This document shows, in pieces, positions 1 to 11,460 of a stretch of 64,000 nt of DNA (positions are counted from its first letter, which is position 1; the number at the start of each line of letters is the position of its first letter). Origin of the DNA: Guillardia theta CCMP2712 (lineage: Eukaryota; Cryptophyceae; Pyrenomonadales; Geminigeraceae). Location: the NCBI RefSeq assembly GCF_000315625.1, contig NW_005434663.1, positions 924,666 to 988,665 on the forward strand, in the 5' to 3' direction. Position numbers and translations under genes: made by a program. The notes under the pieces were generated by a model that was not told where the DNA came from, did no database searches, and saw only the letters and a list, made by a program, of their open reading frames with translations.

Positions 1-1162
1 CTTCGTGTCTCCGGTCGTGCTCCCAGACCCTCCTTTGGGCTTCATGAACGAGAAAGCTTTCGCCCACGCACTCGTGTCGCTACTTGTATCACTCGCGCTC
101 GTTGCGCTACTTGTAGGGTTGGCCTTGGCCTCTTCTGATTCAAATATCAAATGTGAGAGATGTCACAGAGTGATCTGCAGACCTGTACTCTTGGGCTCCG
201 ATAAAGAGGGCGAGGAAGAGATGACCTGAACAAAAGTTTCTTAGCGACGCATGCTAAGCAAGGGTCAAACAGCACCTGTGGGAACGAGGCAGCAATAGAA
301 CTTTGCTTGGTCGAAGGAGAAGCAACAACCGAGTTTCCTTTAGCTCCCTCCATGGCATCTTGCATGACTTGAACAACTGAGTTAGTACACGACAATGCAG
401 CATTGACAAGGAAGGAACCGTTCGTATGTGCGTCCTTCTCCTGGTCTTGAATCGTTTTCAGCAGGTCATTGGCTGTTGGAAGCGTCTTCTCTAAGTTCTT
501 CTCGTTGGCCTCCACTTGTGCCGAGCTCAACTTGGGGTTCGACGAGTCAGGAATTTGCCGTATCAATGAATCGTCGTTGAAGACAGGAGGCGGAGGCCCG
601 TCATCGTCCTTTCCTGAGATTCAACTCAGCACGTCGAGACTTGGGCATGCAGACACTCACTCCTGAACAAGCTCCCATCCATCACCTGCTGCTCCACAGA
701 GCGAGGTGGCGGAACGTACACTGCGTTCTCACCGTACTTTATCATGTTCTGGAAATCGTTGTCGATGTCATCTTGAAGCCTCTTCATCCTTGCCTGCACA
801 ACCGCCCTGGCTTGCATGCACTTGGCGTCGCAATGCACCGTAGAGTTTCCTGTCCCTGTCCGGTCATCACCTGAAACATCCCTCCTCTCGCATCCTTACC
901 TGTGCTGTTCTGAGCGCCCGAAGACGAGAGCGTCGAGAACTGCTCAGCCTTCAAGGACGCAAGGAGCGACTGATCGAGAGCTGTGGGCATGGTCCCAGAG
1001 AAGAAACTCCTCGCGGTAGCATCTGTGGACGTCTCGAGTCCGAAATCTTCGAAGCTCGTCACTTGCACAGACAGAAAGGCAACGAGAGTCCTACCAACGT
1101 CCTTTATGCAGAAGCACAGCAGGAGCACCCCACAGACCAGAGCCTTCCAGGATCCTTGAGCC
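1..1162 (-). CDS. Membrane-anchored protein of unknown function, 3' end beyond the window (partial)
   Basis: I do not recognise the family. Five exons can be chained with consistent phases: 900-1162, 661-849, 276-613, 183-225 and <1-134. They are separated by introns of 47-50 bases with GT-AG ends. The first exon encodes a strongly hydrophobic stretch (CGVLLLCFCIK) that looks like a signal anchor or single membrane segment. After it come Ser/Asp-rich and weakly helical segments, a proline run (GPPPPVF) and a Ser/Thr-rich part (SSATSASDTSSD) that is still open at base 1. The start codon lies upstream of 1162 in an exon I could not fix. An ATG followed by GTGAGA near 1235 is the best candidate, but its phase does not match. 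Confidence that this is a real spliced gene is high; function is unknown. Confidence 0.7.
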
Positions 1163-2025
1163 CTGAAGGATCGTCATCATGGATTTCACCAGGTCTCCTC
1201 GGCTCTCTACTCTGACTTGGCTCTCACCCGGCACTTCATCTACTCAGTCCATTTTGGTCCTCTGCCATGCCAACCTCTCTCGCTCCATTCCTGGCCCTTT
1301 GAACCCATCACAGCCTTCCTTTTCTCACTGTCACTGGCATGCTATCCCTTCCTCTTCCCTCCCTCCCTCCCTCTTTCTCCCTCTCCCTCTCTCCCTCCCT
1401 CCTCTTCCCTCCCTTCCCCCAACTTGTTGCTCACCGCATGATCTATTAGCGGTGATGATGCCCTCATCTCCCCTATTGGCCTCACTCATCCCCCTCACTC
1501 ACTTATCACCACATCCCCACTATGATCCATCCCTGAAGGGCCGACACGTACGCAATGCAAGGGAGGCGCAGGAGGGTCAAGGGAAGCGAGGGAGGAGGGG
1601 GGGGGGGGGGAGGAGAGAGAGGGAGTGGGAGCATGTCGATGAGGGCGAAAGATAGGAGGAGAATGACAGGCAGAAGAAGGCAGAGGGGAAGAGCGACGAA
1701 GAGGAAGAGGGGAGCGGGGGGGCAGAGAGGGCGAAATGAAACAATGTGCCTACAAACATAGAAGGGGGTCTATGAAGGAGCACGAGATAGGAAGAGAGAT
1801 AGAGGGAAGACGAAAGGAGATTGGAAGGAAGATGAGGTGGGGAGTGACTGAAGGAGGGAGAAAGGAAGGGCGCGGTAGAGCTGGGAGGGGAGGGGAGGGG
1901 ATTGGCACCAGGTATCCTATTCACAGAGCCTGAGATACAGATAGACAGAGAAGCAAGGAGAAGGAAGTAATGAAGCAAAGACCTTTCTCTGAGATGTCGT
2001 GTCTGATTTTCATCTTTACAGCATC
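1163..2025. other. Gene-free spacer with pyrimidine/purine-rich low complexity
   Basis: Between a divergent gene pair. 1340-1440 is almost pure CT (TCCCTCCC-type) on the + strand, and 1570-1900 is purine-rich with a G run near 1598-1610. Open frames here are compositional. The promoters and the first exon of the leftward gene must lie in this stretch, but I see no clear TATA-type element. Confidence 0.6.
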
Positions 2026-4077
2026 ATGGTAGACCAACCTGTCACTTGCAAGCTCCTATCACACAGCATAGCATGTCATCCTCCTGCTGTTAGCAAGAAG
2101 AAGAAGATTTCCGAGGTTGGTCCCAAGTGGGCAGACGACAAGTCAGCGGAGTTCTGCCAATCCTGCGGCTTCCAGTTCAACATTCTCATTCGCCGACATC
2201 ACTGCAGGCATTGCGGTATGCTCTCACTCCTGCTTGAAAGCCTCCTCGCTATGCTCGTTGTTCAGATCTCTGACTGGTACTGATGCAGGGTTACTCTTCT
2301 GTCGCTACTGTGCACAGGACAGGTGGCCCCTTCCCAAGTTCGAGTACCTCCATCCTGTCAGAGTCTGCAGGAAGTGCAGCCGGCTGTGCTGGAAGGCAAG
2401 GGAGAGGAGGAGGAGGAAGGAAGGGGATGACGGCGATGGCAGGCGGAGGCTCTGCTGCAGGCCATCTCAAACAATGACATCAACTCTCTTGCCAAGTACG
2501 TGCAGAGAAAGAACGACTGCAACCTACACACCGGCATCTACCCTCCTCTCATCATCTCAGCGGCCGCAGGTCTGGACACCCCCTGCGTTCCCCTTCCGTT
2601 CTACGTTTGAGGGCCCATTGTAACGAACCGTCGGCACAGGGTTCTCGGAGATCTGTCGGATCCTGATGAAGGGAGGAGCAGAAGTGAACTATGCGGTCCC
2701 TGCTCCGAAGAAGACAACCCTCGTGACCTGCGCGTTCTGCAACCACATCGACGCCCATGTCCCCACCCGCAATCACGCTTACGAGTGCCAGCGATGTCAC
2801 GAGGTCACCCACACCATCCACGACACCGACAAGGCGGCGGCATGGAAGGGACTGGCGCCCTCAGACCACATAGGAATGACAGCTCTGCATGCTGCCGTCA
2901 AGATGAAGGGACACGTTGATGTGGTCGGTTCCTACTCCTCCTCCTTCTCTACCTCCTCTTCCTCTACCTCCTCCTTCTCCTCATGAAGAACCTGACAGGT
3001 AAGGGCGCTCATCACCAACGGAGCAGACTTGGACGCGAAGACTCACAACGGCAACACTCCCCTCCACCTCGCTGGTGACCTTGAGAGGTTCTCAGTTTGT
3101 TTGTGATGATGAGGAGCAGCTGCCAACGGCCATAACGACTGCTGCAAGCTGCTGGTTCGGAGGCAAGCGGACGTCAATGCTGTTTGCGACTTCGACGGAG
3201 ATACTCCGCTGCATCGTGCGGTGAGTCCTCCACCCGGCACTTGTTCGTTTTTCTTTCTCCTCCTCCTCCTCCTTCTCTACCTCCTCCTCCTCCTCCTTCT
3301 CTACCTCCTCCTCCTCCTCATCATCATCATCATCCTCATCCTTTTCCTCCTCCTCCTCGTCAATCACCACCACATCTTCCTCACACGCCTCAACCCCCTC
3401 CACGTTCTCGCTGCCATGTTCCACGTTGGTGTCTTTTTTTGTCTTCTTCTTCGTGCACCAGGCACTTGCTCACTGTAGATCATCAGGTCCGGGAGGGACA
3501 CGTCGACGTCGTCACCCTCCTCCTCGAGTACGGCGCCACCAAGAATCACAAGAACCTCGAGGGCCTGACGGTCACCCAGCTGGCGGATCGGTGAGGGCGC
3601 TAGGCTAGGCTGAACTCCTTCCGCTGATCCGCATGCAGCAAGAAGAAAGCTGACATCATCTCTGCCCTCTCTGCCCCTGTCGCTCCCCACCATCCGTCGA
3701 GGTGATGTGTTGCTGTGTCTTCTTCTCTCCCCCGAACCCCAACTCGTTCTCTCACCTTGTTCTTCTCCTCCTCCTGTTCCTCATCTTCATCCTCCTGTTC
3801 CTCATCTTCATCCTCCTGTTCCTCATCCCCATCCTCCTGTTCCTCATCTCCATCCTCCTGTTCTTCCTCCTGCTTCTCCACGTCTCACAAGAGACGCAGG
3901 GGCCCGGAAGGTTCGGCGTCTCCTGCACCCGACTCAGAGGACAACGATCTCCACGCGCAGCTCTCGGAGACGTTCGCTGTCAACACCGTGCATCACAGTG
4001 GAGGGGATGCTGTTGAGGAGGAGCTCGAGGCTGCGGCGAGGAAAGCTCTACAGCTTGTAGATGATATCGATGACTGA
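2026..4077 (+). CDS. FYVE zinc finger-ankyrin repeat protein with an internal CxxC...CxxC insert
   Basis: Predicted 409-residue PI3P-binding endosomal adaptor. Exons 2026-2215, 2289-2395, 2443-2569, 2640-2923, 2999-3074, 3120-3220, 3487-3590, 3639-3701 and 3900-4077 close exactly in frame on TGA. An N-terminal FYVE domain shows the order WADD, CQSC, RRHHCRHCG, FCRYCA, RVCRKC, covering all eight Zn ligands and the basic PI3P motif. Ankyrin repeats follow (GMTALHAA, GNTPLHLA, GDTPLHRA, LEGLTVTQLA), then an acidic C-terminus. Between the first repeats sits a second Cys4 module (CAFC about 20 residues before CQRC). The intron at 2396-2442 appears to be GC-AG, since no GT donor keeps the frame. 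Two long introns (3221-3486, 3702-3899) are TCC-repeat-rich. FYVE-ankyrin fusions are known in endosomal proteins; the exact partner is unknown. Confidence 0.9.
2396..2442 (+). other. Probable GC-AG intron (47 nt)
   Basis: Donor AAG|GCAAGG follows the FYVE exon (CWK) and acceptor ATGGCAG precedes the first ankyrin exon (AEALLQA). Removing exactly these 47 bases restores the frame. I found no nearby GT donor that does. Confidence 0.7.
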
Positions 4078-4283
4078 TCGTTGAAAGTCGCGGCTTCCCT
4101 ACGGATGTTTTAATGGCTTCTTAAACAAACCTTCTCAGATCGATTCGCCATGATCAAGTCCTTCAACTTCGTTGCAGGAGCGGACTCCTCCTTACTGGCG
4201 ACGTCCTGCTTCGTTCCACTCTCGTCGGAGAGGAGAGGCTGCTAGACAGGTAGGGATGCGCTGAGGTCGGCCGCCAGACCGCC

Positions 4284-7187
4284 CTAGTCTCTGAGGCACC
4301 TGAAAAGCATGTGACAAGAGCCTGGAGGAACAACTCCTTACCTCCTCCCTTGCAGCTTCGCCGCAACTTCTGTGTTGAGATGCATCAGGCATGAAGTGAC
4401 ACAACAGGGAACAACCTTCTTGGTGCATGAGAGAGCCCACGAGTAGAAAAAGAAGCACAGCTTCAGCTGACCCCGCAGGTTAGCATAGAGCTGAGAGAGC
4501 TGTCAGGAGCAAGGCAGAGCCCTCACGACGAGCTCACAGAGCATGAATGCTTCAGGTGGAAGTGATGAAGGTTCTCCATCCCCTGACGCAGCATACGATT
4601 CTCCTGGCACCGGCTGCCGTCAGCTTCCTCTTGCCTCCTCCTCCACTCCTTCACCGCCTTCCACTCGTCGAGCTGCTTCTGCAGCTCCTCCGCCTCCTGT
4701 CGACTCTCTTCCGCAGCTTTCCCTCTTTCCCGGGCCACGAGGTTCCCCTGCGCGTGCTCGCTCAGCTCGCGGAGGCTGCAGCCAGTCGTCAGCTCCGTCG
4801 GGGGGGATGAGATAAGTCAGGACATGAGCTGCTTCCTCCTGTAGACCCGAACGCTCCTCCTCCACTCCACGATCCTCGACGCTCGTTCCTTGAACCCCCT
4901 GAGCAGAGTCAACTAGTGCAGACTGAGGGTACCGCGATCATCTGACCTCCTGCCTCGCACCGCTGCCCACCATGCTCGGAGTACCTCCCTCCTCAGCTTG
5001 TTGTTGCGAGCTGAGCGAACAAATCAGGGGGTCAGGGATGGCTCGCGACCTCGTCACATCGTTTGAGTTTGTTCTCCTTGAGCAGGCGGATGTCCTTGGA
5101 GTCCCTCCATTGAAACGAAACCTGACACGAGCTCTCCGCCTGCCTCTCATTGCCTCTCGGCCCGCTGCTTGCCAGCACGATCTTCTTGTCGCAGTTCTCC
5201 TGCACGTTGAGGAAGGCCTGCAGCAAGTCGAGCAAGTGAGGCCTCCCTCCTAGCAGGCTGCGAACCTTACATGCAGGATGTTGAACCCATACGACAGCCG
5301 CCTCCTGTTCCTCTTCCTCTCGAGATACTGGAAGTGTCGCTTCAAGAAGATGTTGTGTGAACTCTCCCTGCACCATCTCCGCAAGATCGTGCTCCTGCAG
5401 GCCCAGCACTCAGCATGAAAGACACGAGCATCCGACAGGGTACATTCGCAGGTGCAGCGACCGAGACCTCAGGAAGGTGTCGGCCAGGCGAGCTTGGCTC
5501 TGCTTCCTCTGACAACGCAGGTGCAACTTCAGCCATCGGTAGAACCTGCGGGAAGGTGAGGGGAGGGGGAGGAGGCAGCAGCGAGGACGACGTGCTCTCC
5601 GCAGTCAACAAGTCGAACTCCTCGTGCCTTGACTGGAGCAGGACGTACTGGATCCTCTTGAGATGCTTTCTCTGGTAGACTTCCTTCATCTCCCGGAAGC
5701 TGAGAAGAGTTCAGCTGGATGAAAGTGAAACTTGTGCAGTACCACTGAGTGACAAGTGCAGCCTCCCTCCTCTGCGACGTTAGCATCTTCTTCCGAAGAA
5801 TCCTCCTCCGAGTCCTGCAAAACTCCTTCCAGGACGCGAAGATGCTTGACTTTTCTCTCTCGGTGCGTGAGAGCGATCTTGATCTATCAAGGCCAACACA
5901 TCACGGAGATTATCCAGACTTGTCTCCACACGGACCGCAGGAGATGGTCTCTTCGCATGCAAACTTCAGCCCACGAGCGCAGGCAGGAGCTCAAGGTGTG
6001 CTTGCTCAACTTCGAGATGTTTCGCATCACCTGCGTGCATGTCAACGCCACGCTTTGAGCCTTTGAACACACTCAGCTCACCAGTTTCACTCCTCCCAAC
6101 TGCAACATATCGAGCCTGGTCTGCAGCATGTGAACTTTTGCCTCCAGCCTTGGAGGGACGAGTGAGAAAAGGTCCTGTGTGCTGCAGCATGTGTACCTGA
6201 CGCATCTCATCATCTGGTTGGAATGAGCTTCATCCAGATCGAGAATCTCCCCTCTCATGTCGTCGATCTGCTAAGGGTCAGTCATGCTAGCACCGCAGAG
6301 CTCGTGGGCCATCACCAGGTCCACCAGCGATCTCTGAAGATCCAGAGTGAGGTTCATGTGATGATCGAGCTCTTCCGTTCTCATCCTTGCAAGGTCTGAC
6401 GTCAGTAATGAGGTGAAGAGTCTTGCCGCATCTCACTTGACCATCCAGAACTGACTGCCGTGCTTCCTTCCTTGCTCCAACAGTCTTTGCATGGAGTTGA
6501 GCGAATCGATCTGAAACAGTCAGAGATCAGCGAACATGGAGACATCTCCAACTCTTCTTACGCATTCAAACACTTTGTTGAGAGCAAGCTGCCTCTTGTC
6601 TTCGAACATGTCTGCAGCACAAATGTCAGCAGCTACCGCGCTTGCACGGGATCAAACTCACCCACAGAATGTCTGCTGGATCGCCTGAGAGTGCAGTCAG
6701 CGAGCGGGACAGAACAAGCCACGATCCCAACCTCGAGTAGTCGTAGTGAACTTCCTTGATGTCGTCGTAGACTGAAACCGGCGAGGCCTCGTCGGGGGAG
6801 TGAAGTCTCGACGCCACCATCTGCATCGAGTCTTGCTCGTCCCACTGCTCCTCACACTGAGCAGCTCACCAGGCACAGAGAGGACAAGCTCACCCTGCCA
6901 TCGAGCTCGACCCTCCTCTTCTGTGTGCTTGACAGCTTCGACAAATCGTCTCTCAAGGTCTGCAGCTGCTCGGTGGGTAGTAGATACAACCACTTCTTGT
7001 CTGGGGAAACTCTTCCTCCCCCTCCTCCCCCTACTCCTCCTCCTCCTACCCTTCCTCCTCCTCTATCCACGCTGAAGCTGAGCCTTCGGAGGGGTGAAGT
7101 AGGTTTGGACGAGTATGCAGGCGCATCCTCTCCCAGGATTGGGTCCGGCACGGATCCTCTCCGACGTGAAAAGCCTGGCGAGTTCAT
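4284..7187 (-). CDS. Coiled-coil protein with Trp-containing helical repeats, many small exons
   Basis: I do not recognise a named family. The chain starts at ATG 7187 (MNSPGFSRRRGS). Its first exons, 6894-7187, 6732-6844, 6662-6684 and 6562-6611, join in phase through introns of 47-50 bases. The N-terminus is Ser/Pro-rich with a Gly-rich patch. Downstream exons encode long charged helices (SLNSMQRLLEQGRK, LEAKVHMLQTRLDML, ELQKQLDEWKAVKEW) and Trp-bearing segments such as LRSWAEV and LRAWWAAV that recall SFI1/centrin-binding repeats. The last exon I can connect ends with a TAG at 4284-4286, 207 bases from the convergent FYVE gene. Some middle joins (about 5.3-6.4 kb) need non-CAG acceptors and are uncertain. 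A cytoskeletal or centrosomal role is inference only. Confidence 0.6.
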
Positions 7188-8167
7188 CTTGACTCCATGG
7201 CACCCTGTGAGTTAACGTCCTCCTCTTCCTCCTCCTCCCCCTCTGCTATCCTCCTATGCTGAATTATCCTCGCTCTTGTCTCCTCTTCCTCCCTCAACCT
7301 CGTCGTCCGCGCTCACGTTCCTATCCTGCGATCCCGAGCATCGGTAACTGTCCGACCTGAGGCATTCGGAGAGTAGGGCCTTTCCCGAGACTGCAAAATG
7401 TAAACGAAAAATGTAGTAGGGGAGTTGAAGGCGAGGGGGGGGGGGGGGAGGAGGAGGAGGAGCATGTAGAATGATTCACACAGCTTCGCTGTCTCTTTGC
7501 ATGCGCATACTTGATGCATCCATCAAACAGCAATGAATATCTGCTTTGAGGCTGGACAACTCCCGCTTCATGCCACGGGGTGGGGGATGAGAACCTAATG
7601 GGCAGAGAGCTTGAGATGGGAAAGTGATGGCATCATCTTAGATTGCATCTATACGTTCGAAAGATGGAAAATTCTCAGTCTGAGTTGCTTCCCTCCTGTT
7701 TCACATGCTTCATACATGCGAGATCGACGAACGGAAATGGAGGAGATCAGCATCGGATGGATGTTGGACAAAATGATAGAGGAGGGAGAAGAGTCTATCT
7801 ACTGCTTCATCGGATCTTTGAGACAGATCAACTTGAATGAATAAACACTTCGTTTCTTATCTCAATCTCGTTTGAGCATTTTCTGAGTTGATATACTAAC
7901 AGAACACAACATTGCACTGAGATCATAGCTCATCAAAGTTGGCTGCTTGATGGATCACCCCGACGGCCTGAAACATCATGTAGGATGTCTCCCAAGTCGA
8001 TACTCTCACTTCCTCTCCCCTCCTCCTGCCCCTCTGGTCACCCACCCCATCCCTTCCCCTCCCCTCCGCTCCCTTTGGATCCGGCAAACTTCTTTTTTCA
8101 GTTCAGCAGGACAAGTCCTCTTCCCTCACAGGCCCATATAAGTAACACCGGCGGCTATGCTGCGTCG
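7188..8167. other. Divergent intergenic region
   Basis: Holds a G run (7437-7448) flanked by GGAGGAGG, a CT-rich stretch just before the next gene (8005-8075), and short uninformative open frames. The frame at 7611-7844 has neither family similarity nor clear splice context. Promoters for both flanking genes must lie here. Confidence 0.5.
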
Positions 8168-9115
8168 ATGAGAAGCTGGCTCGTCGCTCTGCTGACCGTC
8201 CTGTCCTCCACATTCATGGCAGCCATCAAGTCTTCTCCTCTCTCCTCCGAGATCCCAAGGATCCTCTACATCACCGGCCAGCCATCTTGCGGCAAGACGA
8301 CTCTCATCAAAAACATGGTGCGAGAAGACGGGCTGAAGCACCTCAGAGTGTCAGGATTCTACACGGAAGAGGTTGAGGAGGGAGGAGCCGGCGCGAATCA
8401 TGCTGTCATCAGGTGCTGGAAGGAGGCAGACGCGTGGGGTTCGACATCGTAGACTTCGACGGAAGGTCTGGCGTCCTTGCGAGGAAAGGGATCAAGTCAG
8501 GGCCGAAGACGGGGGAGTACACCATCATGGTCGATTCCTTCGAGAAGATCGCGCTGCCTTCCATCAAGGTGCCTCGTCGGAGGAGCGAACACGTGCGATC
8601 TGACGTACGTGTGTGCTCTAGGTCAGAGGAGACGTCGACCTGTACGTCATCGGTGTGTGTTTGGAGAATGGCGACAAGTTGACAGGGGAGCAGATGAGAT
8701 CGGCAGGATGGAGTTGCACAGCAGAGGTTTCAAGATGGCTGTGACGAAGTTGATTGAGGTTTTGTGCTCCCTCCTCTCCTGTTCCCTCGACGTTCTTCTC
8801 CCTCACATGCAGTCCAGTCGGGCAAGCCCGTCTTCGGCTCCATCGCTGCGCCGCGATACGGGAGGTGACTCGTCCTGCCGACCTGTCGGTCGCTGACAGG
8901 AGGGATGAAGGACAGTTGAGTTCTGTGAGGAGCTGAAAGAGCGAGAGGATACCAAGACCATCAACTTGAAGCCGAGCAACCGAGAGGAGGCAAGCAACAT
9001 TGAAGCAGCGTGCTCGACCTCTCTGCGACTCACATGCGCACGGCAGGTATACGGGGAGGTAAAAGCGATCCTTTGCAACAAGTTTCCCAAGAAGGAAAGC
9101 AAGAATCTTAGATGA
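8168..9115 (+). CDS. THEP1/NTPCR-type nucleoside-triphosphatase with N-terminal hydrophobic leader
   Basis: Hydrolyses NTPs in vitro in characterised homologues; the cellular role is unclear. Exons 8168-8371, 8413-8568, 8622-8652, 8694-8758, 8818-8864 and 8911-9115 give 235 residues, or 216 if 8990-9046 is also removed as a GC-AG intron. Family marks in order: Walker A GQPSCGKTTLI, GFYTEE, EGGRRVGFDIV, LARKG, SFEKIALPSI, Walker B-like YVIDEIGRMEL, GKPVFGSIAAPRYG. The leader MRSWLVALLTVLSS precedes the domain and suggests targeting to an organelle or membrane. The acceptor before 8911 must be GATGAAG. The gene converges on the next one with 100 bases between stops. The family assignment is secure; the last exon is less so. 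Confidence 0.88.
8990..9046 (+). other. Possible GC-AG intron (57 nt) in the NTPase gene
   Basis: Donor GAG|GCAAGC and acceptor CGGCAG. Its length is a multiple of three and it is open, so retention is also possible. Splicing it out brings NREE directly against VYGEV, closer to the usual family C-terminus. Confidence 0.4.
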
Positions 9116-9215
9116 AATATACAATTATGAAGAACCCATAAGGGATGTGCTTTTACATCCTTGCACAAAAGTTGACGAGAAATGCTCCGATCGCGTCAAG
9201 ACAATATCCAATCCC

Positions 9216-10660
9216 TCATGACGCAATCGGAGCAGAAGACTTGTTGGGAGGCTGACCTGCCTTGACCGTGTCCAGTTGACGCTCTTGCTCCATCTACAGC
9301 ATGCGTAAGGAGGGGGAAACGCGGGTAGACTAGCTCACCTCAGCAATCTTCTTGCGCAACATTTCGTTTTCAGTTTCTAACGCCGCAAGCTTGCCATCGT
9401 TGCTCTCCCTTCCGTTCGCGTGTATACTGCTGTGAATGTCGTCAAACCCCCTCGCTGCATCGCCAACAAGTTGTTTACCTGCTGGTGGAAGAATTCAAAC
9501 TCTGGTCCATGCTCAAGGCCGAATCCAACTTCTGGATCTCTTGCTCTGCTGAAGCCAGTTTTTCCTTTACAGAGCCTCAGTCGGAGGTTAAGACTTCAAT
9601 CTGATGAGGGCAACCTTGAGGTCTCTGATGATATTCATACAGACAGCCTTCTCCCGATGCAGCCTGTAGCAGATAGATTCCAGATCTACAGCGAGATTCA
9701 CATCGAGGCTTCTTCATCAAAACAACAACACACATTGAACTTGTATACTCTCTGCATATTTGGCCGAAATTTGCTCATCCGGATCTTCATCTTGACTAGA
9801 GAGCGAGTAATTCGATCTGTTCAACAATTTTCATTTACATCCATGATCAGAGATGACAAGAGTTACCTCGAAGGTCGTGTACTGCTCGCTGTCTCGACAT
9901 CATCGACATCATCTTGAAGGCTCAGGGGGTTCGCCTAGAGTTGAATCACAAACCAGATGATAAGAAAGCGTCGTCAACCGGATCTTGATACGGAAATTCT
10001 GAATCTTGCTCCAAATATTTGCCTGTGATGTCTCGTCAGATGATGGGCTACCCTTTTCCTCCATGCACCTCTCGTCAGCCTTTGACCCTCAGACCTTTAA
10101 CACTCCATGTTAGAGCATGATGGGTTCACAACATTCATCATACCTCGTCATCTTGCTTCTGTAGTCCCTCAAAGCTACACCTGCCCTGTGATGCGCCAGG
10201 AAGGCCTGGGGTTGGAGGGGAAGCTCAACTATGATGTATGGTACAGAGAGAGGAGTTCTGCACCTGGTTCTTCCAGTTTCCTATTTCTTCGTCCATGATT
10301 CTTCTATCGATTGCAAACATGTCGAACTGAGGGAAAGTGTGAAACCCGGTTTGACATTGCGGCGTCGATCAAAGGACAAAGATACAAGTCAACATCGGGT
10401 TCAGCAGAGCTCATGATCATGGTAATGTTGATTATAGAGCGATGAAGATGTCATAACAACATGAAGATTTCACCTCTGAACCCAATTCCCCGACATTGGC
10501 ACTTTTGTATTGCCACCTAACAACAGCAACATCAGTCCCCCCTGATTGAATCACAGGCTGACTTACCATACTTTCCTCCTGCCCTGGGGAGTAGATGACC
10601 GCTGCTGCGCAAACTATTCGTAGCCTGAATCAGAGTACACCCAGAGAGGAAAAAATTGTG

Positions 10661-10692
<32 letters not shown>

Positions 10693-10870
10693 TTATTACC
10701 TGCAGCCCAGCTTCCTGATTTCGAAGAGGATCTCTGCTGACCTGTCAAAGAATTTATTGACTGAGGAGACAGAGGTGGAACATTTGCCACCTTCGTCTTG
10801 ACCAGGCGCTTTCCGCTCATCTTCAAGAGACTGAAGCGAAGGATCCCTGCAGGGACAGCGTCACGAGCAA
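9216..10870 (-). CDS. Coiled-coil protein, spliced, unknown function
   Basis: The 3' half is clear. Exons on the - strand encode MEEKGSPSSDETSQANIW, then LESICYRLHREKAV, EKLASAEQEIQKLDSAL, KLAALETENEMLRKKIAE and a tail ending APIAS at TGA 9216-9218. This is a short heptad-rich protein. An ATG at 10064-10062 could start it. Further upstream, 10110-10860 also carries coding exons (NKFFDRSAEILFEIRKLGC, FDMFAIDRRIMDEE, AFLAHHRAGVALRDYRSK), either the 5' part of the same gene or a separate one. I could not fix that junction. One upstream intron contains a TGCG microsatellite (10661-10692). Several acceptors are AAG or GAG rather than CAG. No family recognised. Confidence 0.55.
10661..10692. repeat. 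(TGCG)n microsatellite
   Basis: About seven to eight tandem TGCG units, inside an intron of the leftward coiled-coil gene. Confidence 0.9.
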
Positions 10871-10879
10871 GATCCTGGA

Positions 10880-11460
10880 ACAATGCCTTTGAATTGATTG
10901 ATTGGGTACTCCTCTTTCCCTCTGCTTCTCCTCCTCTTCCTCTCACTCCTGTCCTCTGTGCTTCATTTCTCTCGTTCGCTCCTGCAGCATTCTCTTGGCT
11001 CCCTTCCACTCCCCCTCCTCGCCAGAGGCTCTACGCCCCGCGCAGCCGCCTACGCATTGCGGTTGACAAACTTTCCTTGACAAATTCGTACTTTCAAACT
11101 TGTCGAAAGAGAAAAGTTTCTAAAGTTGAAATCAATAGTATCAGCAATACAATTGATGTATAGCTTATACCGAGTACCAGCGTCAGCCGTTGGGGTGCCG
11201 GGCTCCTTCTTTCCCTCCCCCCGTCCTCCTCCTCTTCTCCCCCTTCATTTCTGTTCTTCCCACATTCCTCTGAATCATCGTCAGAATCTCAAACATCCAA
11301 GTACTCCACGGCCACTAATTCTCTTCTCACAACGCTCCTATCAGTGTCAAATCCTCTCCGCTACCTTCATCCTCTTCCCCGTTCCCCTAGGGCGACTTTC
11401 ATGAGCATTCCTGGATCTTGTGCTGCGGTTTGATCAACGGATAGCATATTCAGAATAGAC
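10880..11460. other. Divergent intergenic region, CT-rich
   Basis: 10910-11000 and 11200-11280 are pyrimidine-rich on the + strand. No convincing coding exon. The gene to the right starts at 11461. Confidence 0.5.

Noticed and set aside
3221-3478. Leu-rich + strand frame that looks like membrane helices
   Set aside because: It is a translated TCC microsatellite within an intron of the FYVE gene; the flanking exons join in phase across it.
7611-7844. 77-codon + strand frame as a gene
   Set aside because: No recognisable domain, weak coding character, no neighbouring exons.
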